Part shown: positions 44,415-52,609 of the stretch, piece by piece
How positions within the stretch are numbered: the stretch's first letter is position 1
How the letters are laid out: each line of letters begins with the position of its first letter
Assembly: GCA_015059715.1 (NCBI GenBank)
Contig: SUZV01000007.1
Coordinates: 1-64,000, forward strand
Source: Rikenellaceae bacterium
GTDB lineage: Bacteria > Bacteroidota > Bacteroidia > Bacteroidales > Rikenellaceae
DNA length: 64,000 nt
Direction of reading: 5' to 3'
Notes under the pieces: model-generated
Told to the model about the DNA's origin: nothing
The model's database searches: none
What the model saw: only the letters and a program-made list of their open reading frames with translations
Position numbers and translations under genes: made by a program

Positions 44415-45872
44415 CTATTTCTCCCACTCGAATTTCTCGAAGTCGCCATCCGCAGCTCGCCACGACGGCTTACGCATAGCATATATAATAAATGGTATAC
44501 CTACGAAGATGATAGCTCCAACAATCAGCACTCCGTACCATACTCCAGTGCTACCTACGGATATCTGCGATGGGGGGATAAAGCTAAGCACAAAGGCTAA
44601 GAGCGAGCCACAGAATCCCATGCCTCCGAGTAGCCACATAAGGGCGTTGCCCTTAGCACCTAAGCGGAAAGGACGCTCCAGCTTCGGGTACTTATACCTG
44701 AGGGTTATTGCCGCAGCAAACATCAGCATATACATTATAAGGTATAGCAACACTGTCAGCTGTGAGAGTATCTGGTAAAAGCTCTGCACCGAGGGCATAA
44801 CGACGAACAGCATACCGAGGATGGTCACTATGACACCCTGAATAAGGAGGATATTACGCTGTACACCTCGGCTATTTGTCTTCTGGAAGAATGGTGGCAG
44901 GTATCCTGCGCGCCCCACAGCAAATATACCCTTCGAAGGTCCCGAGACCCATGTGAGCACACCTGCAAGCACACCAAAGACCAAGGCGATGGCGACAATA
45001 GGTCCCATCCACGACATCTTCAAGTAGTGGAAGTAGTTATCGAAACCTATTAGAAGTGTCTGCGTAAGACTTATATCCTTTGCTGGCACAATGATACCGA
45101 GAGAGAATGTTCCGAGTATGAAGATAAGCACCGTAACAAGCGAGCCGATGATTATAGCACGTGGGTAGTTGCGCTTGGGGTTATCGACCTCCATAACGTG
45201 GATACCCATCATCTCCATACCTGCATAGAACAGGAATATCGAGCTTGCTAAGACTATATTATTGAAGTTCGACATATCGGGAAAGAAGCTCTCCTGCATA
45301 TTGAGGTTATTGTGTCCGCCTGTGGCGAGATATACTACTGCAAGCAGTATCAGCAGCGCAGCAGGTATGATAGTGCCGATTATACCACCCCACTTACTTA
45401 CCTTACCAACCCAATCTAATCCGCGCAGCGATATAAACGTGGCAATCCAATATATCGCCAACACCACCACGAGGGTAAATAGACGATTCGAGGCCAGCGC
45501 AGCATCTGCCGTAGGGTTGAAGCCTATAAAGGCGATGCTCACCGCGCCAAACGTTAGCACCGTAGGATACCATATCGTCGACTGTATCCACTGAAGCCAT
45601 ATTGCCAAGAATCCCGCCTTAGCACCAAAGGCCTCGCCTACCCAGCGAAATACACCGCCCTGCTTATTGGCAAACATAGCTGCCAACTCTGCAGCGACCA
45701 TCGCCGTAGGTATTAGGAATACTACCGCGGCAAAGAGGTAGTAAAATGCCGATGCAAGGCCATAGATAGCCTCGGTTGCCAATCCACGCAGACTCACTAC
45801 CGCAGTGATGTTCATCACCGCTAATGTCATCACGCTGAGTCTAAAGGTTTTGCTCTTTTTGTCTGTACTCAT
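44415..45872 (-). CDS. APC-family amino acid permease/antiporter, GadC-like
   Basis: A 485-residue inner-membrane protein from ATG 45872 with 12 hydrophobic helices. It has the APC-type opening LAVMNITAVVSLRGLATEAIYGL, PTAMVAAELAAMF, GGVFRWVGEAFG and YAGMEMMGIHVMEV, close to glutamate/GABA and related antiporters. No decarboxylase gene lies nearby, so the substrate remains open. A longer frame adds 13 residues without membrane character. The MITE sits just downstream of its stop. Confidence 0.85.
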   Translation of the reverse strand: MSTDKKSKTFRLSVMTLAVMNITAVVSLRGLATEAIYGLASAFYYLFAAVVFLIPTAMVAAELAAMFANKQGGVFRWVGEAFGAKAGFLAIWLQWIQSTIWYPTVLTFGAVSIAFIGFNPTADAALASNRLFTLVVVLAIYWIATFISLRGLDWVGKVSKWGGIIGTIIPAALLILLAVVYLATGGHNNLNMQESFFPDMSNFNNIVLASSIFLFYAGMEMMGIHVMEVDNPKRNYPRAIIIGSLVTVLIFILGTFSLGIIVPAKDISLTQTLLIGFDNYFHYLKMSWMGPIVAIALVFGVLAGVLTWVSGPSKGIFAVGRAGYLPPFFQKTNSRGVQRNILLIQGVIVTILGMLFVVMPSVQSFYQILSQLTVLLYLIMYMLMFAAAITLRYKYPKLERPFRLGAKGNALMWLLGGMGFCGSLLAFVLSFIPPSQISVGSTGVWYGVLIVGAIIFVGIPFIIYAMRKPSWRAADGDFEKFEWEK

Positions 45873-46022
45873 AACCGTATAATGTTTGATTGTTGCTGTT
45901 GTTATATACAATTATGATGCAAAGAGAATTTAAACCATCTACAACAAGCTATAAAAACTATAACAAATTCGTTAACCATAGACAAAACTTATATAACCAT
46001 AAAAACAAAGAATTGAAAAAAA

Positions 46023-46053
46023 TTTGCAAATGACAAAATAACCACTATCTTTG
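46023..46053 (+). promoter_or_regulatory. Promoter of the rubrerythrin gene
   Basis: TTTG (46023-46026) and TATCTTTG (46046-46053) are 19 bases apart, a perfect fit. The leader is about 60 bases. Confidence 0.82.
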
Positions 46054-46119
46054 CATCAGGATAAGAGAAAAAGACAAAAAACATTAATACACTTATAAAC
46101 CTATAAAACTTAAAAGATT

Positions 46120-46656
46120 ATGAAAGATTTGAAAGGAACAAAGACCGAGAAGAACTTGTGGGAGGCATTTGCTGGTGAGTCACAGGCACGTAATAAGTAC
46201 ACATACTTTGCATCAAAGGCAAAGAAGGATGGATACGTTCAGATAGCTAAGATTTTCGAGGAGACTGCTGCCAACGAGAAGGAGCACGCCGAGATTTGGT
46301 TTAAGCTTCTTCAGGGCATTGGCTCAACAGCCGAGAACCTTAAGTCTGCTGCCGAGGGCGAGAACTACGAGTGGACAGATATGTATGCCCAGATGGCTGC
46401 TGACGCTCGCGAGGAGGGCTTCACCCACATTGCATTCCTCTTCGACGAGGTAGGTAAGATTGAGCGTGAGCACGAGGAGCGTTACCGCAAGCTCTTGGCT
46501 AACGTTGAGGGTGGCTTGGTATTCTCACGCGACGGCGATATGATTTGGCAGTGCTCAAACTGCGGCCATATCCACGTAGGACAGAAGGCTCCTGAGGTGT
46601 GCCCAGTATGTGTTCACCCACAGGCATACTTCCAGATTAAGGCCGAGAACTATTAA
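46120..46656 (+). CDS. rbr: Rubrerythrin
   Basis: A 178-residue non-haem diiron peroxidase that protects anaerobes from hydrogen peroxide. The ferritin-like half has paired ExxH motifs (FEETAANEKEHAEIW; LFDEVGKIEREHEERY). The C-terminal rubredoxin-like domain has WQCSNCGHIH and EVCPVC, the four iron-binding cysteines. It is single-gene, with strong promoter and terminator, in line with high expression. Confidence 0.96.
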   Translation: MKDLKGTKTEKNLWEAFAGESQARNKYTYFASKAKKDGYVQIAKIFEETAANEKEHAEIWFKLLQGIGSTAENLKSAAEGENYEWTDMYAQMAADAREEGFTHIAFLFDEVGKIEREHEERYRKLLANVEGGLVFSRDGDMIWQCSNCGHIHVGQKAPEVCPVCVHPQAYFQIKAENY

Positions 46657-46706
46657 TAGACACAGATAATCTTATAGATTATTAGAATGGTGTTTTCATT
46701 CCCTCT

Positions 46707-46745
46707 GAGAGGGTGACTAAATAGCAAATAGTCACCCTCTCTTTG
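46707..46745 (+). terminator. Terminator after rubrerythrin
   Basis: The 13-bp perfect stem GAGAGGGTGACTA/TAGTCACCCTCTC (46707-46719 and 46729-46741) is followed by TTTG. It shares its core with the terminators at 2722 and 47677. Confidence 0.85.
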
Positions 46746-46808
46746 TAGGGTATGGTGATAAAATGGGATATTTTTTGTTATATCTTCACCAAAACACAAT
46801 TTAAACAT

Positions 46809-47585
46809 ATGAACATACTACTCACACTTGCCACACCCTTTCTTGGTACGGCATTAGGTGCTGCGACGGTGCTCCTTGCTCGTCGTAGCGTGTCGGCACG
46901 ACTACACAACGCACTCCTCGGCTTCGCCGCAGGCGTGATGGTAGCAGCCTCGGTATGGTCGCTTATAATTCCCTCGATAGAGCTCTCCGAGAGCTTTGGG
47001 CGCATGAGCTGGATGCCAGCGGCCGTAGGCATAATACTCGGTATGCTCTTCCTGCTTATGCTCGATAGCTTAGTACCTCACGTACACCCTGGCACCAACA
47101 CACGCGAGGGTCTACACTCATCGTTAGGCAAGCGACAGATGCTGCTCTTAGCCGTGACGCTACATAACATCCCCGAGGGTATGGCCGTAGGTGCTGTGGT
47201 GGCGGGAGCATTGGCTGGTGATGCTGGCATATCTATAGCTGCGGCTATGGCCCTTTCATTAGGTATGGCGATACAGAATATCCCCGAGGGGGCAATTATC
47301 TCGCTACCACTGAGGGCGGATGGTATGACTCGTGCCAAGGCCTTTGGATTGGGGACGCTCTCGGGCATTGTCGAGCCTTTGTCGGCACTCGCAATGGTTC
47401 TGCTCTATGAGCATATCTCGCCGCTACTACCCTATCTACTAAGTTTCTCGGCAGGTGCTATGCTCTACGTTGTTGTCGAGGAGCTTATACCCGAGACTCA
47501 GCAGGGCAAACACTCCGACATAGGGACTATAGCATTCGCTGTAGGCTTTGTGCTGATGATGATTCTCGATGTTGCACTCGGATAG
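46809..47585 (+). CDS. ZIP-family metal transporter
   Basis: A 258-residue inner-membrane protein from ATG 46809 with about eight helices. The ZIP metal-binding signatures are HNIPEGMAVGAVVAG (helix IV) and QNIPEGAIISLPL (helix V). It probably imports zinc or another divalent metal. The longer frame (46752) adds 19 residues that look like translated leader. It has a terminator of its own downstream. Confidence 0.92.
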   Translation: MNILLTLATPFLGTALGAATVLLARRSVSARLHNALLGFAAGVMVAASVWSLIIPSIELSESFGRMSWMPAAVGIILGMLFLLMLDSLVPHVHPGTNTREGLHSSLGKRQMLLLAVTLHNIPEGMAVGAVVAGALAGDAGISIAAAMALSLGMAIQNIPEGAIISLPLRADGMTRAKAFGLGTLSGIVEPLSALAMVLLYEHISPLLPYLLSFSAGAMLYVVVEELIPETQQGKHSDIGTIAFAVGFVLMMILDVALG

Positions 47586-47605
47586 CAGCAGGCGATGATA
47601 AAAGA

Positions 47606-47669
47606 TTAGTGGCTGAATAAAAGTATGTTTTGTAGCTCATAAAGCTACATCTTCTTACTCAGCCACTTA
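47606..47669 (+). other. Two-stem hairpin before the ZIP terminator
   Basis: AGTGGCTGA (47608-47616) pairs with TCAGCCACT (47659-47667) around an inner TGTAGCT/AGCTACA (47631-47637 and 47643-47649). It lies between the ZIP stop and the terminator. The flanking words (AAAAG-TATGTTTTG, ACATCTT) resemble those at 15040-15085 before the PiT terminator. Possibly a repeat or an RNA stability element. Confidence 0.45.
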
Positions 47670-47676
47670 ATACAAG

Positions 47677-47716
47677 CGAGGGTGACTATTTACGTTATAG
47701 TCACCCTCGTTTATAA
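47677..47716 (+). terminator. Terminator after the ZIP gene
   Basis: The 13-bp perfect stem CGAGGGTGACTAT/ATAGTCACCCTCG (47677-47689 and 47697-47709) is followed by TTTATAATTT. It lies between convergent genes. Confidence 0.85.
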
Positions 47717-47743
47717 TTTGCTGAGGCCTACACCCCTAAATAA

Positions 47744-48748
47744 TTACTCCTCTGGATTAACCTTGAGAAGCTCTACCTTGAAGGTCAACGCCTCGTTAGG
47801 GCCGATATCTGCACCAGCACCACGCTCGCCATAAGCAAGCTCGGCAGGTATCCAGAGTGTAATCTGACCACCCTCACCAATGAGCTTCATACCCTCGGTC
47901 CAACCCTTGATAACCTGGTTAAGACCAAACGAGATAGGCTCCTCACGCTCGTAGCTCGAATCGAACACCTTGTCTGTGCGAGTCTTACCCTCGTAGTGTA
48001 CCAATACCTTATCCTCATCCTTAGTAGCCTTAACATCACTACCCTGACGGTCGATGCGATACAAAAGACCCGACTCGGTCTTCTGCACACCCTCCATTAG
48101 AGCAACCTCCTCAAGCCACTTTGCTGACAGCTCGCTATTCTCCTTTGCGGCCTTCTCGCGCTCCTCCTGAGCCTTGCGCTGCATCTCCTGAGCGTAGCGA
48201 CCAAAGAACTCGCGCATCTGAGTCTGCGAAAGGCGAAGAACAGTATCTGCCTGCTCAACACTCTCAAGAGCCTGGCACTCCTCTATAGCCTTGACAACAG
48301 TCTTAAGGTCTACATCGCCCTCAAGGCCCTTAAGTGCTGCACCAAAGCCTACGCCAAACATCTTAGATACTGACTCGCGAGTAAACTGCTCGTCATACAA
48401 TGCTGGAAGTGGCTCAAGAGTGTCTGGACGGTCGGTCTCTATCATCTCCTGCATACGCTTAGCGCGGATATATGGCATAAAACGGCCATACTGGAACTCC
48501 ATCATCTTAGCCTGATTCTCCGAGAGCACTGGGCTCTCAAGGTCGCCATTCTTGTAGAAATCCTTGAGGTTCTCGACGATGATATCCTTATCAACATCCA
48601 TCTCCTCCATACCGAAGCGCATATTCATACCCAAGTCTGCACCTACGGCATAAGAGAGGGTATCAAGCTCACGCGAGAAGCTGCTTCCACACGAAGTGGT
48701 TGCAAGCGCAGTAGCAACAACTACTGCAAACAAAAATACTCTTTTCAT
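47744..48748 (-). CDS. FKBP-type peptidyl-prolyl isomerase lipoprotein
   Basis: A 334-residue lipoprotein from ATG 48748, with signal sequence MKRVFLFAVVVATALATTSC (lipobox TTSC). Residues about 25-200 form the helical FKBP_N dimerisation region (ELDTLSYAVGADLGMNM, charged coiled stretch QRKAQEEREKAAKENSE); the C-terminal FKBP domain has VLVHYEGKTRTDKVFDSSY, VIKGWTEGMKLIGEGG and IPAELAYGERG. It would fold exported proteins at the outer or inner membrane. The first ATG of the frame is 4 codons upstream; the signal peptide favours this one. Confidence 0.93.
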   Translation of the reverse strand: MKRVFLFAVVVATALATTSCGSSFSRELDTLSYAVGADLGMNMRFGMEEMDVDKDIIVENLKDFYKNGDLESPVLSENQAKMMEFQYGRFMPYIRAKRMQEMIETDRPDTLEPLPALYDEQFTRESVSKMFGVGFGAALKGLEGDVDLKTVVKAIEECQALESVEQADTVLRLSQTQMREFFGRYAQEMQRKAQEEREKAAKENSELSAKWLEEVALMEGVQKTESGLLYRIDRQGSDVKATKDEDKVLVHYEGKTRTDKVFDSSYEREEPISFGLNQVIKGWTEGMKLIGEGGQITLWIPAELAYGERGAGADIGPNEALTFKVELLKVNPEE

Positions 48749-48817
48749 TGTAATAAACATTTAAAAATTATATAAATACAAAAAATCTATCTCTAATCGA
48801 TATATCGTCATCTATCC

Positions 48818-49636
48818 CTACTTCTGCCACCTCATCGTAAATGACCTAAGCGGACGTATAAGGAAGCCTGGCAGATAGTTACATACAGGTATCAATATGC
48901 GGAACCACCAGTCGGGGACAACTACCCTACGACCCTTAAACATAGCGTTTAGGCCACGTCGCGCACAGCTCCTTGGCGACATCAGTATTCCCCACTTAAC
49001 GCCAAAACGCTGGAGTCTCTTCGACAGTCCATAGAGGTCCGTAGCTATGCCTGCTGGACATACCGCCGTTACGGTAACACCCGTACCACGTAGCTCCTTA
49101 GCAAAGGCCTCGGTAAAACTCTTAACATAGGCCTTACTTGCACTATATGCCGCTAAGCCTGGAAACGGCATCCATATCGAGTATGACGACATATTAAGCA
49201 GACGACCCTTGCCACGCTTACACATATCCTCGCCATAGAGTCTACAGAGCGATATAAGCGTAAAATCGTGCAGCAGCAGTATCCTCTCAAGACGCTCCAA
49301 CGGGGTATTGAGGATGTCACAAAACGAGAATATTCCAGCATTGTTAACCACCACATCAAACGTATATCCCTCGGTCTTTGTCCAGTCGTATAGCTCACGT
49401 GCAGCACTCTGCGTAGCGAGGTCAATAACCTTTGCGACACACTTAACTCTATAATGCTCGGCTATCACTCCAGCCTCGGTAGTCACCTCATCGAGGATAT
49501 CGACCATGAGCACATTATAACCGAGCTCGGCAAGACGCTCGGCATATTGACGACCGATACCGATAGCTGCACCCGTAACCATTGCCCACGCCTTACCGCG
49601 AGCAACCTCGCCTCTATTCCTTCTACACCAAAACAT
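48818..49636 (-). CDS. Short-chain dehydrogenase, candidate 3-beta-hydroxysteroid dehydrogenase
   Basis: A 272-residue SDR: cofactor motif TGAAIGIG (21-28), NNAG (98-101), catalytic Ser150/151, Tyr164 and Lys168 (YSASK), then VCPAGIATDLYG. The C-terminal tail (FRILIPVCNYLPGFLIRPL) is hydrophobic, as in membrane-associated hydroxysteroid and ketoacyl reductases. It is the last gene of a three-gene operon with an ene-reductase and a steroid 5-alpha-reductase homologue (16-base gap). That context supports action at a steroid 3-keto/3-hydroxy group; sequence alone would give only 'SDR'. Confidence 0.82.
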   Translation of the reverse strand: MFWCRRNRGEVARGKAWAMVTGAAIGIGRQYAERLAELGYNVLMVDILDEVTTEAGVIAEHYRVKCVAKVIDLATQSAARELYDWTKTEGYTFDVVVNNAGIFSFCDILNTPLERLERILLLHDFTLISLCRLYGEDMCKRGKGRLLNMSSYSIWMPFPGLAAYSASKAYVKSFTEAFAKELRGTGVTVTAVCPAGIATDLYGLSKRLQRFGVKWGILMSPRSCARRGLNAMFKGRRVVVPDWWFRILIPVCNYLPGFLIRPLRSFTMRWQK

Positions 49637-49652
49637 CTACTCGGCCCCTCCG

Positions 49653-50900
49653 TTACTTAATCTTGTTAATCTCGCGCCACAAGCGATCAGGGATATGCTC
49701 CTTGCAGTTGTGACAGCACTGCATATCCACCGAGTACATACGTGCCATACAGTAGTCGCGGTGGTCGCAGCCACTACGTGTAGAGATATCGCCAGCCTTG
49801 AGCTTATTGACAAACGCTGGGTCATTTACCAAAGCACGTGCCATCTGCACAAGCTCGAAGCCCTCGTCCAAGACACGCTCGATACCCTCGCGCGACACAA
49901 GACCTCCGACATAGACCAACGGACCCTTCAACGCTGCGCGGAACTTCTTTGCATTCTCCAAGAAGTAGCACTCCTCGAAGTCATACTGCTTGATGAGCCA
50001 CTGCCCGAAGAGCGTAACCACAATCTTCTGTAGCCACTCATTCCAACCCATATAGTAACCCATGGTCTTTGTTGGTATACGGCCACGCATAACGGCCATA
50101 GGGGCCTTAGAGACAAAGCCCGAGGAGAGCACTATGCCATCTACCCCAAAGCTCTCAATCTGCTTAGCTATCTCGATAGACTCTGGCAGCTGAATACCGC
50201 TCTTAAAGCCATCCTCCATATTGTGCTTAACCAACACACCCATACCACGCTTACGCGCCACACGTAGCACCTCCTCAAGGCACATATTCATAAAGCGCAT
50301 ACGATTCTCAAGCGAGCCGCCATACTCATCGCGGCGATGGTTCGTATATGGCGAGAGGAACTGCGAGATGAGGTATCCGTGACCTGCATGAACCTCTACA
50401 GAGTCGAAGCCTGCATTATAGGCCACCTCTACGGCCGTACCAAAATCCTTAGCAAACTGAACTATCTCACTCTTGCTCATACGACGGTAGAACGTCGGAG
50501 AGTAGAGGTTAAAGCCGTTGGATGCCGACACAGGGAAGCTACCTGCCGTAGACCAGTGGGTCATATTTCCGCAGTGTCCGAGCTGTATGCCCACCGCTGC
50601 GCCCTCCTTGTGTACCGCATCAGTAAGGTCGCGCAGCGCAGGGATTATCTCGTCGCGTAGCCACAGCTGCTTATTGAACGATATACCGCTACGGTTTATC
50701 GATGCGTAAGCCACAGTAGTCATACCCACACCACCCTTAGCCACGCTAACGTGGTAGTCCTTGAGTGCTTGAGTAGGAGAAAAGTCCTTACCCATAGATT
50801 CGAAGGCTGCCGAGCGTATAACTCGGTTACGAAGCGTCACGCTTCCCAGTTTATAAGGAGTGAAAAGTTTCGACTCCTCCAGTCTCTTCTTATTTTCCAT
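49653..50900 (-). CDS. Old-yellow-enzyme family ene-reductase, candidate 3-oxo-delta4-steroid 5-beta-reductase
   Basis: A 415-residue FMN-dependent NADH:flavin oxidoreductase: LGSVTLRNRVIRSAAFE at the start, VGIQLGHCG, VEVHAGHGYLISQFLSPYTNHRRDEYGGSLENR, and VYVGGLVSREGIERVL for phosphate binding. The BaiCD/dienoyl-reductase FAD domain is absent; only a short cysteine-rich tail remains (C378, C384, C395, C396, C399), which might bind a cluster. It lies 8 bases after the 5-alpha-reductase homologue. In gut bacteria OYE-type enzymes reduce the delta4 bond of 3-oxo bile acids and steroids, which fits this pairing. Confidence 0.85.
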   Translation of the reverse strand: MENKKRLEESKLFTPYKLGSVTLRNRVIRSAAFESMGKDFSPTQALKDYHVSVAKGGVGMTTVAYASINRSGISFNKQLWLRDEIIPALRDLTDAVHKEGAAVGIQLGHCGNMTHWSTAGSFPVSASNGFNLYSPTFYRRMSKSEIVQFAKDFGTAVEVAYNAGFDSVEVHAGHGYLISQFLSPYTNHRRDEYGGSLENRMRFMNMCLEEVLRVARKRGMGVLVKHNMEDGFKSGIQLPESIEIAKQIESFGVDGIVLSSGFVSKAPMAVMRGRIPTKTMGYYMGWNEWLQKIVVTLFGQWLIKQYDFEECYFLENAKKFRAALKGPLVYVGGLVSREGIERVLDEGFELVQMARALVNDPAFVNKLKAGDISTRSGCDHRDYCMARMYSVDMQCCHNCKEHIPDRLWREINKIK

Positions 50901-50908
50901 ATATGGTT

Positions 50909-51694
50909 CTAGTAGATAAACGGTATTATACGTTTGCGCTTTAGGTCGGTAAACTCGCTACCGAACTCACGCTCATAGCGTTTGTATAGCGATGCCGAGC
51001 GAGGTCCGAGGTTGGCAAATGTCCACCACGCAAAGACTACTCCAGCCCACGACCACGAAGCGATAGCAAAGCCTACCCACTCCATAAACTCGCCGAAGTA
51101 GTTGGCCGACGACACATAGCGGAACATTCCCCCCATAGGGATATAGTGCTTAGTATCGCCTGGCTTACGCAATGAGCGTATCACATAGTCCGAGTGGATA
51201 TTTGTAACCATACCAAAGAGGAACACCACAGCTCCGATATAGATGTATGGCTTCGACATCCAGTCGTCATAGTATCCCATCTCGGGGGCGTAGTAGAATA
51301 TCCATCCTCCCTGCATCACAGCATTTAGCGTATTGAACACCATACCCATAAGTACTATTCCTATGGGCATCTTCGAATTTCCGCGCATAAGCATCGGGAA
51401 GATAAACGACCTCTGGAAGTAGTGCAGCTCGAACATCAGAAAGAGCAGAAGGGGTGCTGTCTGCCAAGCGTAGTCCGAGAGCCACCACAACACCGCCATT
51501 GCGAAGAATACGGGCGACTCCATAAGCACCCAGCCGAGCTTATTCGATACTGGAAAGCCAAACTTTGGGTTAAAAAGATAGCCATATCCAGCCTCAACAA
51601 AGTATAGCGCGACAAAGACCACCAAGGCCACAGCAGCCATAACGATGAGGAATATGTTGTAGTACTCCAAAGGCAAAATCTCCGAAAACATCAC
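50909..51694 (-). CDS. Steroid 5-alpha-reductase homologue
   Basis: A 261-residue membrane protein with about seven helices. It is strikingly like animal SRD5A enzymes: GWVLMESPVF (Glu59, equivalent to catalytic Glu57), ELHYFQRSFIFP (Tyr92, equivalent to Tyr91), NIHSDYVIRSLRKPGD (165-180, NADPH site), YIPMGGMFRYVSSANYFGEFMEW and a C-terminal YKRYEREFG...IPFIY. It should reduce the delta4 double bond of 3-oxosteroids to the 5-alpha (allo) form. It heads the operon with its own promoter. ATG 51694 or the next codon may be the start. Confidence 0.9.
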   Translation of the reverse strand: MMFSEILPLEYYNIFLIVMAAVALVVFVALYFVEAGYGYLFNPKFGFPVSNKLGWVLMESPVFFAMAVLWWLSDYAWQTAPLLLFLMFELHYFQRSFIFPMLMRGNSKMPIGIVLMGMVFNTLNAVMQGGWIFYYAPEMGYYDDWMSKPYIYIGAVVFLFGMVTNIHSDYVIRSLRKPGDTKHYIPMGGMFRYVSSANYFGEFMEWVGFAIASWSWAGVVFAWWTFANLGPRSASLYKRYEREFGSEFTDLKRKRIIPFIY

Positions 51695-51776
51695 TTAGTA
51701 AGTTTAAAATTAGCATCTTATATCACTATGCAACACTGCGCTCAACGACACCTATTGATAGTAACAAATAATCGTG

Positions 51777-51806
51777 CAAAGGTACTAAAAAAAGTTGGAA
51801 ATACAA
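51777..51806 (-). promoter_or_regulatory. Promoter of the steroid-reduction operon
   Basis: Minus-strand TACCTTTG (51784-51777) follows TTG (51806-51804) after 19 bases, an exact Bacteroidota fit. The leader is about 75 bases. Confidence 0.75.
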
Positions 51807-51913
51807 CAAAATAGCTATATGATTGTGCGATAGTCACCTCTATAAGTATAGCAATAAGAGAAAAAGAACAAAAAAGCTAAATAGAGAGTATCACCTAAGA
51901 CGCGATATCGCTA

Positions 51914-51949
51914 CAAAAAAAAGAGATGGGGCATCGCTGTCCCATCTCC
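51914..51949 (-). terminator. Terminator after the nitroreductase-like gene
   Basis: On the minus strand, GAGATGGG/CCCATCTC (51948-51941 and 51930-51923) is followed by TTTTTTTTG. It ends the histidine-degradation transcript. Confidence 0.88.
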
Positions 51950-51968
51950 ACATAGTTATTAATATCTG

Positions 51969-52607
51969 CTATAGGTAGTACGCCTTCGAAGCATCCCTTG
52001 CAGGAGCCTCTGGCGCATCACCTGCGGGGTAGCCAAAGGCTATGGCCACAAGCAGCTTGTAACCCTCAGGGAGAGCAAGACGCTCCATATATGGCTTTGC
52101 AGCCTCGCTATTCATAACAGGAACAACACTACCCAAGCAGCACGAGCCTATACCCATACTCCAAGCAGCAAGCATCATATTCTCCGACAACAGGCCGCAG
52201 TCATACTCACCGCTATAGCTCTCCTCAGGACATGCGATAAAGGCTACAGTGGGGGCGTTGCGGAAGAAGTTTCTAAAGCCTGGCTGCTCCTTAAGCTTTG
52301 GATTCTGCTCTACAGCGATAGCCGTAACGCCATCTATAAACTCCTTGTCGTCAACAACCCTGACGGCCCAGGGCTGCATATTCATAGCACTGGGAGCATA
52401 GATACCACACTCTATAACCTTGGCCATCTGCTCACGACACACTGGCTCGGCCTTATAGTCGCGCACCGAGCGACGAGTCATAATAGTCTCAAGGATAGCA
52501 TCCGTTGCATCTACCCCCTTCGTATCACACGACTGCGAGCAGCAACATCCTGCCGATGCGAGAGCTACAGCCGCCACAACACTAAATTTTAGAAATCTCA
52601 TCATCAT
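51969..52607 (-). CDS. Nitroreductase-family lipoprotein
   Basis: A 212-residue FMN-dependent nitroreductase-like protein with an unusual N-terminal type II signal peptide (MRFLKFSVVAAVALASAGC, then CCSQSC). The enzyme part shows RRSVRDYKAEPV, APSAMNMQPWAVRVV, ENMMLAAWSMGIGSCCLGSV and VAIAFGYPAG, typical of FMN binding. A flavoprotein on the outer side of the membrane would need export of cofactor or folding outside; this is odd but such proteins occur in Bacteroidales. It starts 2 bases after hutI, so it is likely co-transcribed. Confidence 0.85.
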   Translation of the reverse strand: MMMRFLKFSVVAAVALASAGCCCSQSCDTKGVDATDAILETIMTRRSVRDYKAEPVCREQMAKVIECGIYAPSAMNMQPWAVRVVDDKEFIDGVTAIAVEQNPKLKEQPGFRNFFRNAPTVAFIACPEESYSGEYDCGLLSENMMLAAWSMGIGSCCLGSVVPVMNSEAAKPYMERLALPEGYKLLVAIAFGYPAGDAPEAPARDASKAYYL

Positions 52608-52609
52608 AG

